Of a DNA stretch of 64,000 bases, positions 25,791 to 33,735 are shown piece by piece. Position 1 is the first letter of the stretch, and each line of letters starts with the position of its first letter. Location: the NCBI RefSeq assembly GCF_009765735.1, contig NZ_LMUW01000054.1, positions 39,934 to 103,933 of the forward strand, in the 5' to 3' direction. A program made the position numbers and the translations under genes. The DNA is from Xenophilus sp. L33 (GTDB lineage: Bacteria; Pseudomonadota; Gammaproteobacteria; Burkholderiales; Burkholderiaceae_C). The notes below the pieces were generated by a model, which was not told the origin of the DNA, ran no database searches, and was given only the letters and a program-made list of their open reading frames with translations.

Positions 25791-27152
25791 ATGAAGAGCC
25801 TCACCCGATCTATCGCGGAATTCGTCGCGGGCTTCTCGACGGCCGAGTTGCCGCAGACCTCCCTCTCGTTGGCGCGCTCGGCCTTCATCGACCTGGTCGG
25901 CGTGATGCTGGCGGGCGGCGTCGAGCCGGTGGTCGGAGTGCTCGAGAAGACGACCCGCGGCGCAGGCGCCGATGCGCCATGCAGCTTGCTGCTCGATTCC
26001 TCACGGCGCCGCGGCGCGGTCGAAGCGGCGCTGGTCAACGGCAGCGCCGCCCATGCGCTCGACTACGACGACGTGCAATTCAATGCCCATCCGAGCACGG
26101 TGCTGGTGCCGGCGATCCTTGCGGAAGCCGAGCGCATCGGTGCCTCGGGCCTGCAGGCACTGCGCGCCTACGTGCTCGGCTACGAGGTGTGGGGCGAACT
26201 GCGCAGCCGCGAGCCGGACCCCTACCACGACGAAGGCTGGCATCCCACCGCGGTGATGGGCACCATGGCCGCGACCGCGGCGGTGGCCTCGCTGCGTGGC
26301 CTCGACGCTCACACCGCGCGCGCCGCGCTCTCGATCTCGGCCAGCTTCACCGGCGGCGTGGTCGCCAACTTCGGCTCGATGACCAAGCCCCTGCATGCCG
26401 GCCGTGCCGCCGCCGCCGCGCTGCAGGCCTGCGACCTGGCGCAGGCGGGCCTGACCGCGGGCGAGGATGGCATCGGTGCCCGCGACGGCCTGTTGGCCGC
26501 GCTCTCGCCGCGCGGACGGGTCGACCTTGAGTCGCCGACGCAACTGGGAGCCTGCTGGTTCAGCGTCAGCGCCCCGATCCAGTTCAAGAAGTACCCGGTC
26601 TGCTTCTCGGCCCATCGGCCGATCGACGCGATGCTCGAACTGCGGCAGGACCACGGCCTTCGCGCGCAGGACATCGAGCGGATCGAGGTCGCGGTGCGCG
26701 GCACGCAGGCCCGCGTGCTGCGCTTCGACCGGCCGCGCACCGCGCTGGAGGCGAAATTCAGCGTGCAGTTCGCGGTGGCCTGCGCCTTGTTGCGCGGCCA
26801 GATCGGGCTGATGGACCTCGACGACGGCTTCGTCGCCAGCGACGCGGTGCAGTCGCTCTTCCCGAAGATCGACTTCGTTCACCTGCCGCCGAATGCCGAC
26901 GGCACGCCGCCGCTCGCCGACCGCGTGGTGGTCCACCTGCGCGACGGCCGACGACTCGACAGCGGCGAGTTGGCGGCCGCGAAGCCGCACACGCGACTGA
27001 AACAGAAATTCATCGACTGCTGCCGCGCTGGTGGCGACGCGCGCGGCGAGGCCCTGTTCGATGCCCTGGAGCGCATGGAGAGCCTCGCCGACATGCGGAC
27101 GCTATGCCGCGTCGGCGTCCAGGCGACCCGTCACGAGGCGCTGACCTCCTGA
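25791..27152 (+). CDS. MmgE/PrpD family protein (453 aa)
   Basis: The all-helical N-terminal domain has LVNGSAAHALDYDDVQF near residue 80 and HPSTVLVPAILAEAE near 98, and the HAGRAAAAALQA motif near 202 is typical of the family, which includes 2-methylcitrate dehydratase and cis-aconitate decarboxylase. These enzymes eliminate water or CO2 from tricarboxylates, but most family members are uncharacterised and often lie in degradative clusters. The length is normal. It forms an operon with the GMC oxidoreductase 21 bases downstream, and its promoter carries the regional operator. Confidence 0.9.
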   Translation: MKSLTRSIAEFVAGFSTAELPQTSLSLARSAFIDLVGVMLAGGVEPVVGVLEKTTRGAGADAPCSLLLDSSRRRGAVEAALVNGSAAHALDYDDVQFNAHPSTVLVPAILAEAERIGASGLQALRAYVLGYEVWGELRSREPDPYHDEGWHPTAVMGTMAATAAVASLRGLDAHTARAALSISASFTGGVVANFGSMTKPLHAGRAAAAALQACDLAQAGLTAGEDGIGARDGLLAALSPRGRVDLESPTQLGACWFSVSAPIQFKKYPVCFSAHRPIDAMLELRQDHGLRAQDIERIEVAVRGTQARVLRFDRPRTALEAKFSVQFAVACALLRGQIGLMDLDDGFVASDAVQSLFPKIDFVHLPPNADGTPPLADRVVVHLRDGRRLDSGELAAAKPHTRLKQKFIDCCRAGGDARGEALFDALERMESLADMRTLCRVGVQATRHEALTS

Positions 27153-27173
27153 TCGTCCGGCCCTGCGAACCCG

Positions 27174-28871
27174 ATGCACACCACCCATCTGATCGTCGGC
27201 GGCGGTTCCGCCGGTTGCGTCCTGGCCAACCGGCTGTCGGCCAACCCGCGCCATGCGGTGATGCTGATCGAGGCCGGCACCGACTATCCGCCAAGCCAGA
27301 CGCCCGAGGACATCCTCGATACCTACGCCGGTCGTGCCCTCGGCAACCGTTCCTACTTCTGGGACCTGGCGGTGCGCCGCGGCGACGCCGTGCCGCACCT
27401 GGACGCGGCCACGCGCGCGCCGATGCGCTACGAACAGGCGCGCGTCATCGGCGGCGGCTCCAGCATCAACGGCCAGGTGGCGCTGCGCGGCATGCCGCTC
27501 GACTTCGATCGTTGGCAGCGGCTCGGTTGCGAGGGCTGGGACTGGAAAGGCGTGCTGCCCTACTTCCGCCGACTGGAGTCCGATGCGCGCTTCGCCGGCG
27601 AGATGCACGGCAGCGACGGCCCGATCCCGATCCGCCGCTTCTTTCGCGACAGCTGGGACCAATTCACCCACAGCGTCGCGCGCCAATGGGAGCAGCAGGG
27701 CTTCGGCTACATGGAGGACATGAACGGCATGTTCGACGACGGCTTCGCGCCGATCCCGGTGTCCAACGACGGCAGCCGGCGGGTTTCCACCGCCACCGGC
27801 TACCTGAGCGACGCGGTGCGCGCGCGGCCGAACCTGCGCATCGTCTCGAGGACCGAAGTGAAGCGGCTGCTGTTCGACGGCCTGCGCGCCACCGGCGTCC
27901 AGGTGCGCGACGAGGCCGGCGAGACGCGCGAGATCGCGGCCGACCAGGTGATCCTCAGCGCCGGCGTGTTCCGCACACCCTGGCTGCTGATGGCCTCGGG
28001 CATCGGCCCGGGCGAGCATCTGCGTTCGCGCGGCGTCACGGTGCGGCTCGACCGCGCCGGCGTCGGACGCAACCTGCAAGACCATCCGCTGCTGTCGATC
28101 TCTTCGTATCTCAGCCGCGAGGCGCGGGCCAACGGCGCATCGCGGCGCAACTTCGCCTACCTGCGCTACACCTCCGGCATGGCGCCCGGCTGGGACAGCG
28201 ACATGATCATGATGGCCGTGTGCCGGTCCTCCTGGCATGCGATCGGGCAGCGCATCGGCACCCTGTCGGCCAACCTGGGTTACGCCTATTCGCGCGGCAC
28301 GGTCGACCTCTCGGCCAAGGGCCTCGATGCCGGACCCGACGTGGTTTTCAACTGGCTGGCCGACGCTCGCGACCGCGCGCGGATGATGGATGCCTTTCGC
28401 CGGATGGCCGCGATCTACCAGGCGCCGGGCGTGGCGCAGTTCGCTTCCCATCCCTTTCCGAGCAGCTATTCCGCGCGGGTGCGACTGATCCAGCAGAACA
28501 CCTTCAGGAACGCGGCACTGACAAGGATCGGCGCGTCGCTCATGGAAAGCTCGGACCTGGTGCGGCGGCTCATGATTCGCCACTTCATCCAGGATGCGCC
28601 GCCCGTCAGGGCCTTGCTGAAGGACGAAGAGGCGCTGGAGCGCTACGTCTGCGCCAACGTGGGCTCGACCTTCCATCCGGTGGGCACCTGCCGCATGGGT
28701 CGCGAGGACGATGCCGAGTCGGTGGTAGATCCGCGTGGCCGGGTGATCGGCACGCAGAACCTCCACGTGGCCGACGCCTCGGTCATGCCCGAGATCACGC
28801 GCACCAACACCAACCTCCCAGCGATCATGATCGGCGAGAAGATGGCCGACCTGTTGCCGTCGCTCGGCTGA
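27174..28871 (+). CDS. GMC-family FAD-dependent oxidoreductase (565 aa)
   Basis: FAD-binding motif LIVGGGSAGCVLANRLS at residues 6-22, GMC signature RVIGGGSSINGQVALRG near 92, second signature ILSAGVFRTPWLLMASGIGP near 260, and catalytic His in STFHPVGTCRMG near 502 with the partner Asn in TNTNLPAIM near 545. It oxidises an alcohol to an aldehyde, passing electrons to a quinone or cytochrome (choline dehydrogenase type). No signal peptide. It probably supplies the aldehyde for the dehydrogenase at 13356; the two are in the same operator family. Substrate unknown. Confidence 0.93.
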   Translation: MHTTHLIVGGGSAGCVLANRLSANPRHAVMLIEAGTDYPPSQTPEDILDTYAGRALGNRSYFWDLAVRRGDAVPHLDAATRAPMRYEQARVIGGGSSINGQVALRGMPLDFDRWQRLGCEGWDWKGVLPYFRRLESDARFAGEMHGSDGPIPIRRFFRDSWDQFTHSVARQWEQQGFGYMEDMNGMFDDGFAPIPVSNDGSRRVSTATGYLSDAVRARPNLRIVSRTEVKRLLFDGLRATGVQVRDEAGETREIAADQVILSAGVFRTPWLLMASGIGPGEHLRSRGVTVRLDRAGVGRNLQDHPLLSISSYLSREARANGASRRNFAYLRYTSGMAPGWDSDMIMMAVCRSSWHAIGQRIGTLSANLGYAYSRGTVDLSAKGLDAGPDVVFNWLADARDRARMMDAFRRMAAIYQAPGVAQFASHPFPSSYSARVRLIQQNTFRNAALTRIGASLMESSDLVRRLMIRHFIQDAPPVRALLKDEEALERYVCANVGSTFHPVGTCRMGREDDAESVVDPRGRVIGTQNLHVADASVMPEITRTNTNLPAIMIGEKMADLLPSLG

Positions 28872-28891
28872 GCGATCGATCGACTGCTCAG
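28868..28891. terminator. Possible hairpin between convergent genes
   Basis: CTGAGC (28868-28873) and GCTCAG (28886-28891) are a 6-base inverted repeat around a loop containing CGATCGATCG, which can itself pair. It spans the stop codons of the GMC gene and the convergent binding-protein gene. There is no T-run on either side, so any termination would not be classically intrinsic. Confidence 0.3.
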
Positions 28892-30141
28892 TTGATCGCG
28901 GGCCGCTTCATCTGGCAGCTGGTCGGCTGCGAGGCGACGTAGGCGTCGATGGTGCGGTCGATCTTCCAGCCGTAGCCGGTGCCGTCCTGGTCGTACTTCA
29001 CGTCCTTGCCGTTGATCTTGGTGAGGCTCGTGATGTAGAGCGGCATCTGAATCTGGTGGTCCGACTTTCGCATCTCGGCATCGCCGCCCAGGCCCCTGAA
29101 ACGCGCGCCTTCCATCGCGATCGCCACCTTCACCGGATCGGTCGAACCGGCCTGCTTCATGCCGGCGGCCAGCGCGGTGATCGTCGTGTAGGTCGGCATC
29201 ATCAGGAAGTCCTCGTTGTACTTCGCCTTGATGCCGTCGGCGACTTCCTTGCCGGCGAAGCCCGGATTGTTGGCCGTGTAGGGCTGGATGTTCTTGACCC
29301 GCTCGCCGGCGGCCGGACCGAGCGACTGCACCACGCCGAAGCTGTTGGCGTAGTAGGTGTAGAAATTGACCTTCAGCCCCGCCTCGTTGGCCGCCTTGAC
29401 CAGCAGAAACAGGTCGGTGCCCCAGTTGGCGGTGGTCACCGCATCGGCGCCCGAGGCCTTGATCTTCGCGACGTAAGGCGAGAAATCCTTCACCTGGCCG
29501 ATCGGATGCAGGTCGTCACCGACGATCTCGATGTCGGGCCGCTTGCGCTGCAGGTAGGCGCGGGTCGTCTTGCTGACCGACTGCCCGAGCGCATAGTTCT
29601 GGCCGATGATGTAGAGCTTCTTGAGATTCGGGTCCTTGGCCATTTCGGTGGTCAGCGCCTCGGTGAGCATGTCCGAGTTGGGTGCCTCGCGAAAGCTCCA
29701 GAAGCTGCACTTCGAATTCGTGAGGTCGGGGTCGGCGTTGGAGTGGGTGAGCAGCAGCACCTCCTTGCCCGGATTGCGCTCGTTGTATTTGTTGACCGCA
29801 TCGAGCAGCCCCGCGTATACGGCCGAGCTGCCGCCGTTGACCACGTAGCGAAAGCCTTGGTCGATCGCCGACTTGAGCAGCACCTGCGACTCTTGGACGC
29901 TGCCGGCGTTGTCGAACTGCACGATCTCGAGCTTGACGTCGCCGCCCGCCAGCTTCTGCTGGTTCACCAGGTCGGCGGCCACCTGCATGCTGTGGGTCCA
30001 GTTCAGCGACGGCGCGGCGAACGGGCCGGACGCCGGATCGATCGCCGCGATGCGAACGGTGTCGGCGCTGGCGATGCGCGGCGCGGCCAGGGCCGTCAGA
30101 CAGGCGGCGGTACAGGCGATCAGGCGTGGCGAAGGTCTCAT
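28888..30141 (-). CDS. Leu/Ile/Val-type ABC transporter substrate-binding protein, orphan (417 aa)
   Basis: Signal peptide at residues 1-26 (ending RIASA), then a type I periplasmic binding fold: VRIAAIDPASGPFAA, FRYVVNGGSSAVYAGLLDAV and DAVTTANWGTDLFLLVKAANEAGL. The family binds branched amino acids, amides and aromatic acids. No permease or ATPase is adjacent; the only matching transporter in the window is at 60-64 kb and has its own binding protein. It is last in a leftward operon with hydrolase, SCP2-like, EthD and glutaredoxin-DinB genes, so it probably imports or senses the substrate of that pathway. Confidence 0.9.
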   Translation of the reverse strand: MRPSPRLIACTAACLTALAAPRIASADTVRIAAIDPASGPFAAPSLNWTHSMQVAADLVNQQKLAGGDVKLEIVQFDNAGSVQESQVLLKSAIDQGFRYVVNGGSSAVYAGLLDAVNKYNERNPGKEVLLLTHSNADPDLTNSKCSFWSFREAPNSDMLTEALTTEMAKDPNLKKLYIIGQNYALGQSVSKTTRAYLQRKRPDIEIVGDDLHPIGQVKDFSPYVAKIKASGADAVTTANWGTDLFLLVKAANEAGLKVNFYTYYANSFGVVQSLGPAAGERVKNIQPYTANNPGFAGKEVADGIKAKYNEDFLMMPTYTTITALAAGMKQAGSTDPVKVAIAMEGARFRGLGGDAEMRKSDHQIQMPLYITSLTKINGKDVKYDQDGTGYGWKIDRTIDAYVASQPTSCQMKRPAIN

Positions 30142-30173
30142 GGTCGGTCTCTCGTCGGAATGATCGTGGTGCG

Positions 30174-31076
30174 TCAGGCCGGCGTCGGCTGTGACTCGGC
30201 CTGCGGCTTTGGCTGCGCGAGTCGATCGAGCAGCGGCAGCAGGTAGGTGCGGAAGTGCGGGTAGTTCTCGGACATCGGGAAGTGGCCGAGCCGGCTCATC
30301 ACGGTGAAGGTCGAGCCGGGGACGAGTTCGTGCACCTCCCGGGTGGCCGCCGGCGTCGCCGAATAGTCGTATTCGCCGGTCAACAGGTGCAGCGGCGTCG
30401 CGGCGGTGTCGATCGCCTTCAGCGCCTGCGGATCCATGTTGCCGGAGTCCTTGTAGAAGTGGATATCGCCGGCGAACACGCCCGGGCCGCCCTGCATGTA
30501 GTACCAGAGCGTTTCCCAGCGTTCGTCCGCCGGGCTCTGCGGCGCCATGATTCCGGAGAGCAGGCCGGCCGCCGCCTCGCTGCCATGCACGTCGGGGCGA
30601 TTCAGGTATTGCAGCTGGTTCTGCGGCCCGGTCAGCCGGCCGACCACCTGGCGGGTGGTCTGCAGGCCGATGGCGGCACGGAATTCGCCGGCGTGGCGCA
30701 TCAGCAGGTGCAGCACCGCCCGCCCGCCGATCGAGCAGCCCATCACCACCGGCCGGTCGAGGCCGAGCCCGCGCACCACCGCCATGATGGTGTCGATGTA
30801 GAGCTCCGTCGTGAGCTGGTAGTGGCGGTTCATGAAATCCGCGGGCGGCGACGACTTGCCGTGCCAGGGCAGATCGAAGGCGATCACGCGGTAGCGCGTG
30901 GTCACGGCCGCATCGTTCATCAGGCCGCGGAATTGCCGGCTGTCGCTGCCGGCGGTGTGCAGGCAGAGCAGCGGGATGCCGCTGCCCGCCTCTTCCACGT
31001 AGACGCGCTGCTTTTGGCCTGCAACGACCAGGTTCAGGTAGCGGCCGGTAGCCGCATCGAAATCCGGATTCACCAT
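30174..31076 (-). CDS. Alpha/beta-hydrolase (300 aa)
   Basis: An alpha/beta-hydrolase fold with the oxyanion HTAGSDSRQF near residue 41, the nucleophile elbow MGCSIGGRAVLHLL near 112 (Ser in GCSIGG), acid Asp in LTGEYDYSATP near 235 and catalytic His in SRLGHFPMSENYP near 265. Likely an esterase, C-C hydrolase or thioesterase. The C-terminus is a charged tail rich in Gln/Pro. The start overlaps the stop of the preceding small gene by seven bases, so it is translationally coupled within the operon that begins at the glutaredoxin-DinB gene. Confidence 0.9.
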   Translation of the reverse strand: MVNPDFDAATGRYLNLVVAGQKQRVYVEEAGSGIPLLCLHTAGSDSRQFRGLMNDAAVTTRYRVIAFDLPWHGKSSPPADFMNRHYQLTTELYIDTIMAVVRGLGLDRPVVMGCSIGGRAVLHLLMRHAGEFRAAIGLQTTRQVVGRLTGPQNQLQYLNRPDVHGSEAAAGLLSGIMAPQSPADERWETLWYYMQGGPGVFAGDIHFYKDSGNMDPQALKAIDTAATPLHLLTGEYDYSATPAATREVHELVPGSTFTVMSRLGHFPMSENYPHFRTYLLPLLDRLAQPKPQAESQPTPA

Positions 31077-31450
31077 GACGCCTCTCCCTTGAACATGGCG
31101 GCGACGACGCCCTTCACCAGCAGCAGGTTGCCGAAGAAGGGCAGCAGGTCGTCGCCAAGGATCTCGCCGTTGCCGCTCTCGGCCATCGCGATGACATCTT
31201 GAAAGCCCGGCAACGGATGCGGCCTGGAGAACTCGGCCCATGCCGCGGGCGAGGCAGCGATCGTGAAGCCGGCCTGGCCGGCGTCGGTCGCCTGCAGCGG
31301 CTGCACCGACACCGCGCCCGGCGAGACGGTGACGAGTCGGCGTTCATCGCCGGATGCGACCGCGAAGCGAAGGTGCAGGAAGCGCGCGCGGCGCATCAGC
31401 GCCGGGTTTCGCTCGAGCGCTTCCATGAGTCCGTATTGAATGTCGGGCAT
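31070..31450 (-). CDS. Small protein, possibly SCP2-like (126 aa)
   Basis: A soluble protein of 126 residues with alternating beta strands followed by a helical end: LVTVSPGAVSVQPL, GFTIAASPAAWAEF, FQDVIAMAESGNGEILGD and LLLVKGVVAAMFKGEASW. This order resembles the sterol-carrier-protein-2 fold, which binds lipids or acyl-CoA, but no single motif proves it. It lies between the EthD gene (10 bases upstream) and the hydrolase gene, overlapping the latter. Its neighbours suggest it may bind or present a hydrophobic substrate. Confidence 0.6.
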   Translation of the reverse strand: MPDIQYGLMEALERNPALMRRARFLHLRFAVASGDERRLVTVSPGAVSVQPLQATDAGQAGFTIAASPAAWAEFSRPHPLPGFQDVIAMAESGNGEILGDDLLPFFGNLLLVKGVVAAMFKGEASW

Positions 31451-31460
31451 GTCGGGTTCC

Positions 31461-32117
31461 TCAGATGACTCGTCTTTCTCGAACCAGGTAGGCGCCCAGC
31501 TTCGCGAATTCCGGCGCTACGGCATGCAAGAGCTTCTGGAAGCTGGAGCGTTCGACGGCGCGCCGCGCCGCGCTGTCGTCGGTCCACACGAACTGCAAGA
31601 AGGCCGATGCGGCGACCGGCTCGACCGGCAGGTTCGGGCGCGACAGAAGCGCTTGCACCGGATTGAAGACGCTCGCCTGCGCCGAGCCGCCGAGCGCCTC
31701 GGACCACATCGACAAGCGCTCGCCCAGCGCCTTCGCACCGTCCTCGCCGGGCCGGCTGGAAGCGACCAGCAGCAGCTTGAATCCGCCATCCGGCTGAGGC
31801 GCATCGACCACGTCGTGGCGGGTCATCGCGGACAGGAAGCGTTCCTCGTCGACCGGCAATTCCCGGCCGGCCGGGGATTCAAAGCACATTCGCATCTCGG
31901 CCTCGCTCTCGAACCAAAGCTCCACCACGCCGTCGAGCCGGAAAGGCGGCGGCGTGTCGACGCCGCAGGGAATCTCCAGCAGGACCGGGTTCTGCTGGTA
32001 GCGATGCACGTGCCCCGCCTGCTTCAGCAGTTCGCCGTGAACCTCGAGCCAGTAGCGATTGAAGTCCGCCATGCTGGTGTCCCGCCGGCGGGTCATCATG
32101 GCCATGCGCTTGATCAT
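31461..32117 (-). CDS. EthD-domain protein (218 aa)
   Basis: The N-terminal half begins MIKRMAMMTRRRDTSMADFNRYWLEVHG, the hallmark of EthD-type ferredoxin-like dimeric alpha/beta-barrel domains, with the conserved YWxxxHG. A second, weaker copy of the barrel can be seen in the C-terminal half (PVEPVAASAFLQFVW and later). EthD of Rhodococcus ruber is needed with a cytochrome P450 for fuel-ether degradation, but most family members have no assigned function. The gene is second in the operon behind the glutaredoxin-DinB fusion. Confidence 0.82.
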   Translation of the reverse strand: MIKRMAMMTRRRDTSMADFNRYWLEVHGELLKQAGHVHRYQQNPVLLEIPCGVDTPPPFRLDGVVELWFESEAEMRMCFESPAGRELPVDEERFLSAMTRHDVVDAPQPDGGFKLLLVASSRPGEDGAKALGERLSMWSEALGGSAQASVFNPVQALLSRPNLPVEPVAASAFLQFVWTDDSAARRAVERSSFQKLLHAVAPEFAKLGAYLVRERRVI

Positions 32118-32138
32118 GTCGGTGCGCGCATGCGGGCT

Positions 32139-32900
32139 TCAGCCCCAGACATCGTCGGGCACCGGCAGGCCGTCGAGGTCGCCGGCGGTCAAGGGCCGGT
32201 CGGGCACGATGCCGTGTGTCTCGAGCATCAGCATGAGCTGGCGCGTGTGCTGCGCCGCATGCCAGACGGTGCGTTCGAAGACGCCGTGCATCGGCTTGTC
32301 GCCGTAGTAGGTCGTTGCCGTATAGGTCAGGCTGCGGTCGGCGGTCGCCCACCACTCGCCGAGGCGGTGCCGGATCTCCGCGCCCCAACGCGCGATGTCC
32401 TCGGCCTGCCAGTCAGGCGGTGCCAGGTCGGCGAAGCCCTCCGGCGTCAGCGGCCGGCCCTGCGCGGTTTGCAGTCCCATCTCGGCGACTCTGAAGACGT
32501 GGTACGCGGTGTCGCCGAGCGTGCGATTGCGGTCGCGGAAGTTCTCGCGCAGCCGGTCGGCCGGGAACTGCCGCGTGAAGCGGATGGCGGCCTCGAGCAC
32601 CCGCCCGAGCCGCTCGTACAGCACCTCGGGAGGCAGCGCCGGCTTGAGCGCGGTGTCGAGCCCGAGGAACTTCACCACGTCGTCCATCGACTGGCACAGC
32701 GTGAATTCCTTGCCGCGCGAGACGATCGGCACCGAGCGCGCGCCCAGCGCCTTGAGTTGGGCCATGCCGTCCGGATGGTGGAGTACATCGATCGACTCGA
32801 AGTCGACGCCGTTCTTCGCCAGGAATTCCTTGGTGCGCAGGCACGACGAGCATCCGGGCTGCCAGAAGACCTTGATGCGCTCGGGCGCGGTTGTGTTCAT
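32139..32900 (-). CDS. Glutaredoxin-DinB fusion protein (253 aa)
   Basis: Residues 8-82 form a glutaredoxin with the active site CSSC (17-20), the cis-proline RSVPIV (Pro58) and the typical beta-alpha-beta order. Residues 90-250 are a four-helix DinB-like domain; His134, His214 and His218 stand where the DinB/YfiT metal ligands are found (AYHVFRVAE and WHAAQH). DinB-superfamily enzymes include thiol-dependent S-transferases that use bacillithiol, mycothiol or glutathione. A glutaredoxin joined to one suggests glutathione-linked chemistry in one chain. First gene of the leftward operon; the regional operator is 60 bases upstream. Confidence 0.82.
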   Translation of the reverse strand: MNTTAPERIKVFWQPGCSSCLRTKEFLAKNGVDFESIDVLHHPDGMAQLKALGARSVPIVSRGKEFTLCQSMDDVVKFLGLDTALKPALPPEVLYERLGRVLEAAIRFTRQFPADRLRENFRDRNRTLGDTAYHVFRVAEMGLQTAQGRPLTPEGFADLAPPDWQAEDIARWGAEIRHRLGEWWATADRSLTYTATTYYGDKPMHGVFERTVWHAAQHTRQLMLMLETHGIVPDRPLTAGDLDGLPVPDDVWG

Positions 32901-32959
32901 CGAATGCCTTGGGAACGTGAATCGTCCATGGGATCACAGCAGTTTTCTTCAATTCGTTC

Positions 32960-32978
32960 TGCGAATTCGTAATTTGCA
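32960..32978. promoter_or_regulatory. Operator-like repeat between the glutaredoxin-DinB operon and the Nudix gene
   Basis: TGCGAAT-TCGTA-ATTTGCA differs from the perfect copy at 13295 in only one arm base. It lies 60 bases upstream of the leftward operon start and just 3 bases before the Nudix ATG. If it controls both directions, the Nudix message would be nearly leaderless, or its real start is further in; control of the leftward operon is more likely. Confidence 0.6.
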
Positions 32979-32981
32979 TAA

Positions 32982-33728
32982 ATGTTTGAAGAATTACAGC
33001 TTTGGTGGCACGATCTGTCAACGCCGCTCGCGACCCGTGTTTTCCCTAGGCCACCTGTGATCCCCTTGTCCAAGCTGCCGGGCTTCGACCCGCGAACCGC
33101 GCCGGTGATCGGCACGCATGCCGACGCGGCCGTGCCTTCGGCCGAGGCGCTCACGGCGGCTGGCTTGCGCCGCCTCTTGGGCACGGTGCCGATCGAGACC
33201 AGCCCGACCGACGATGCGCCGATGACCGAGGCAGGGGTGCTGATCCCGATCGTGCTGCGCGACGTGCCCTCGGTGCTCTTCACGGTGCGCGGCGCGGCGC
33301 TCTCCAACAACCCTGGGCAGGTGGCCTTTCCCGGCGGCAAGCGTGACCCGGGCGACCGCGACATCGTCCACACCGCCTTGCGCGAAGCGCAGGAAGAAGT
33401 CGGCATCGAGGCCGGGGAGATCGAGGTCATCGGCCGTCTCGCCCCACTGGTGAGCGGCGCGCGCTTCAAGGTGACACCGGTCGTGGGCCTCCTGCGCCAC
33501 GGCCCCACGCTGAAGATCGACGGCTTCGAAGTCGCCGACACCTTCGAAGTCCCGCTGTCCTTCCTCATGGACCCGGCGCAGCATCGCAGGCATGCGCTGG
33601 AGGTCGAGGGCGTGCGCCGCGAATGGCTGTCGCTGCTCCATGCGGGGCAAGGTCGCGAGCGACTGATCTGGGGCGCGACCGCGACCATGCTGCGTGCGCT
33701 GCACACACGCCTGGTGGCATCTCCTTGA
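32982..33728 (+). CDS. Nudix hydrolase, CoA pyrophosphatase type (248 aa)
   Basis: The Nudix box variant of the UPF0035/NudL (CoA diphosphatase) family is at about residues 118-140: GGKRDPGD followed after seven residues by LREAQEEVGI; preceded by LSNNPGQVAFPGG, the family-specific CoA signature. These enzymes split CoA or its derivatives into 3',5'-ADP and 4'-phosphopantetheine. The first 25 residues look non-homologous and lie almost on the operator, so a GTG at 33057 (before IPLSKLPGFDP) is an alternative start. Convergent with a LysR gene seven bases downstream. Confidence 0.85.
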   Translation: MFEELQLWWHDLSTPLATRVFPRPPVIPLSKLPGFDPRTAPVIGTHADAAVPSAEALTAAGLRRLLGTVPIETSPTDDAPMTEAGVLIPIVLRDVPSVLFTVRGAALSNNPGQVAFPGGKRDPGDRDIVHTALREAQEEVGIEAGEIEVIGRLAPLVSGARFKVTPVVGLLRHGPTLKIDGFEVADTFEVPLSFLMDPAQHRRHALEVEGVRREWLSLLHAGQGRERLIWGATATMLRALHTRLVASP

Positions 33729-33735
33729 AGAGCGG

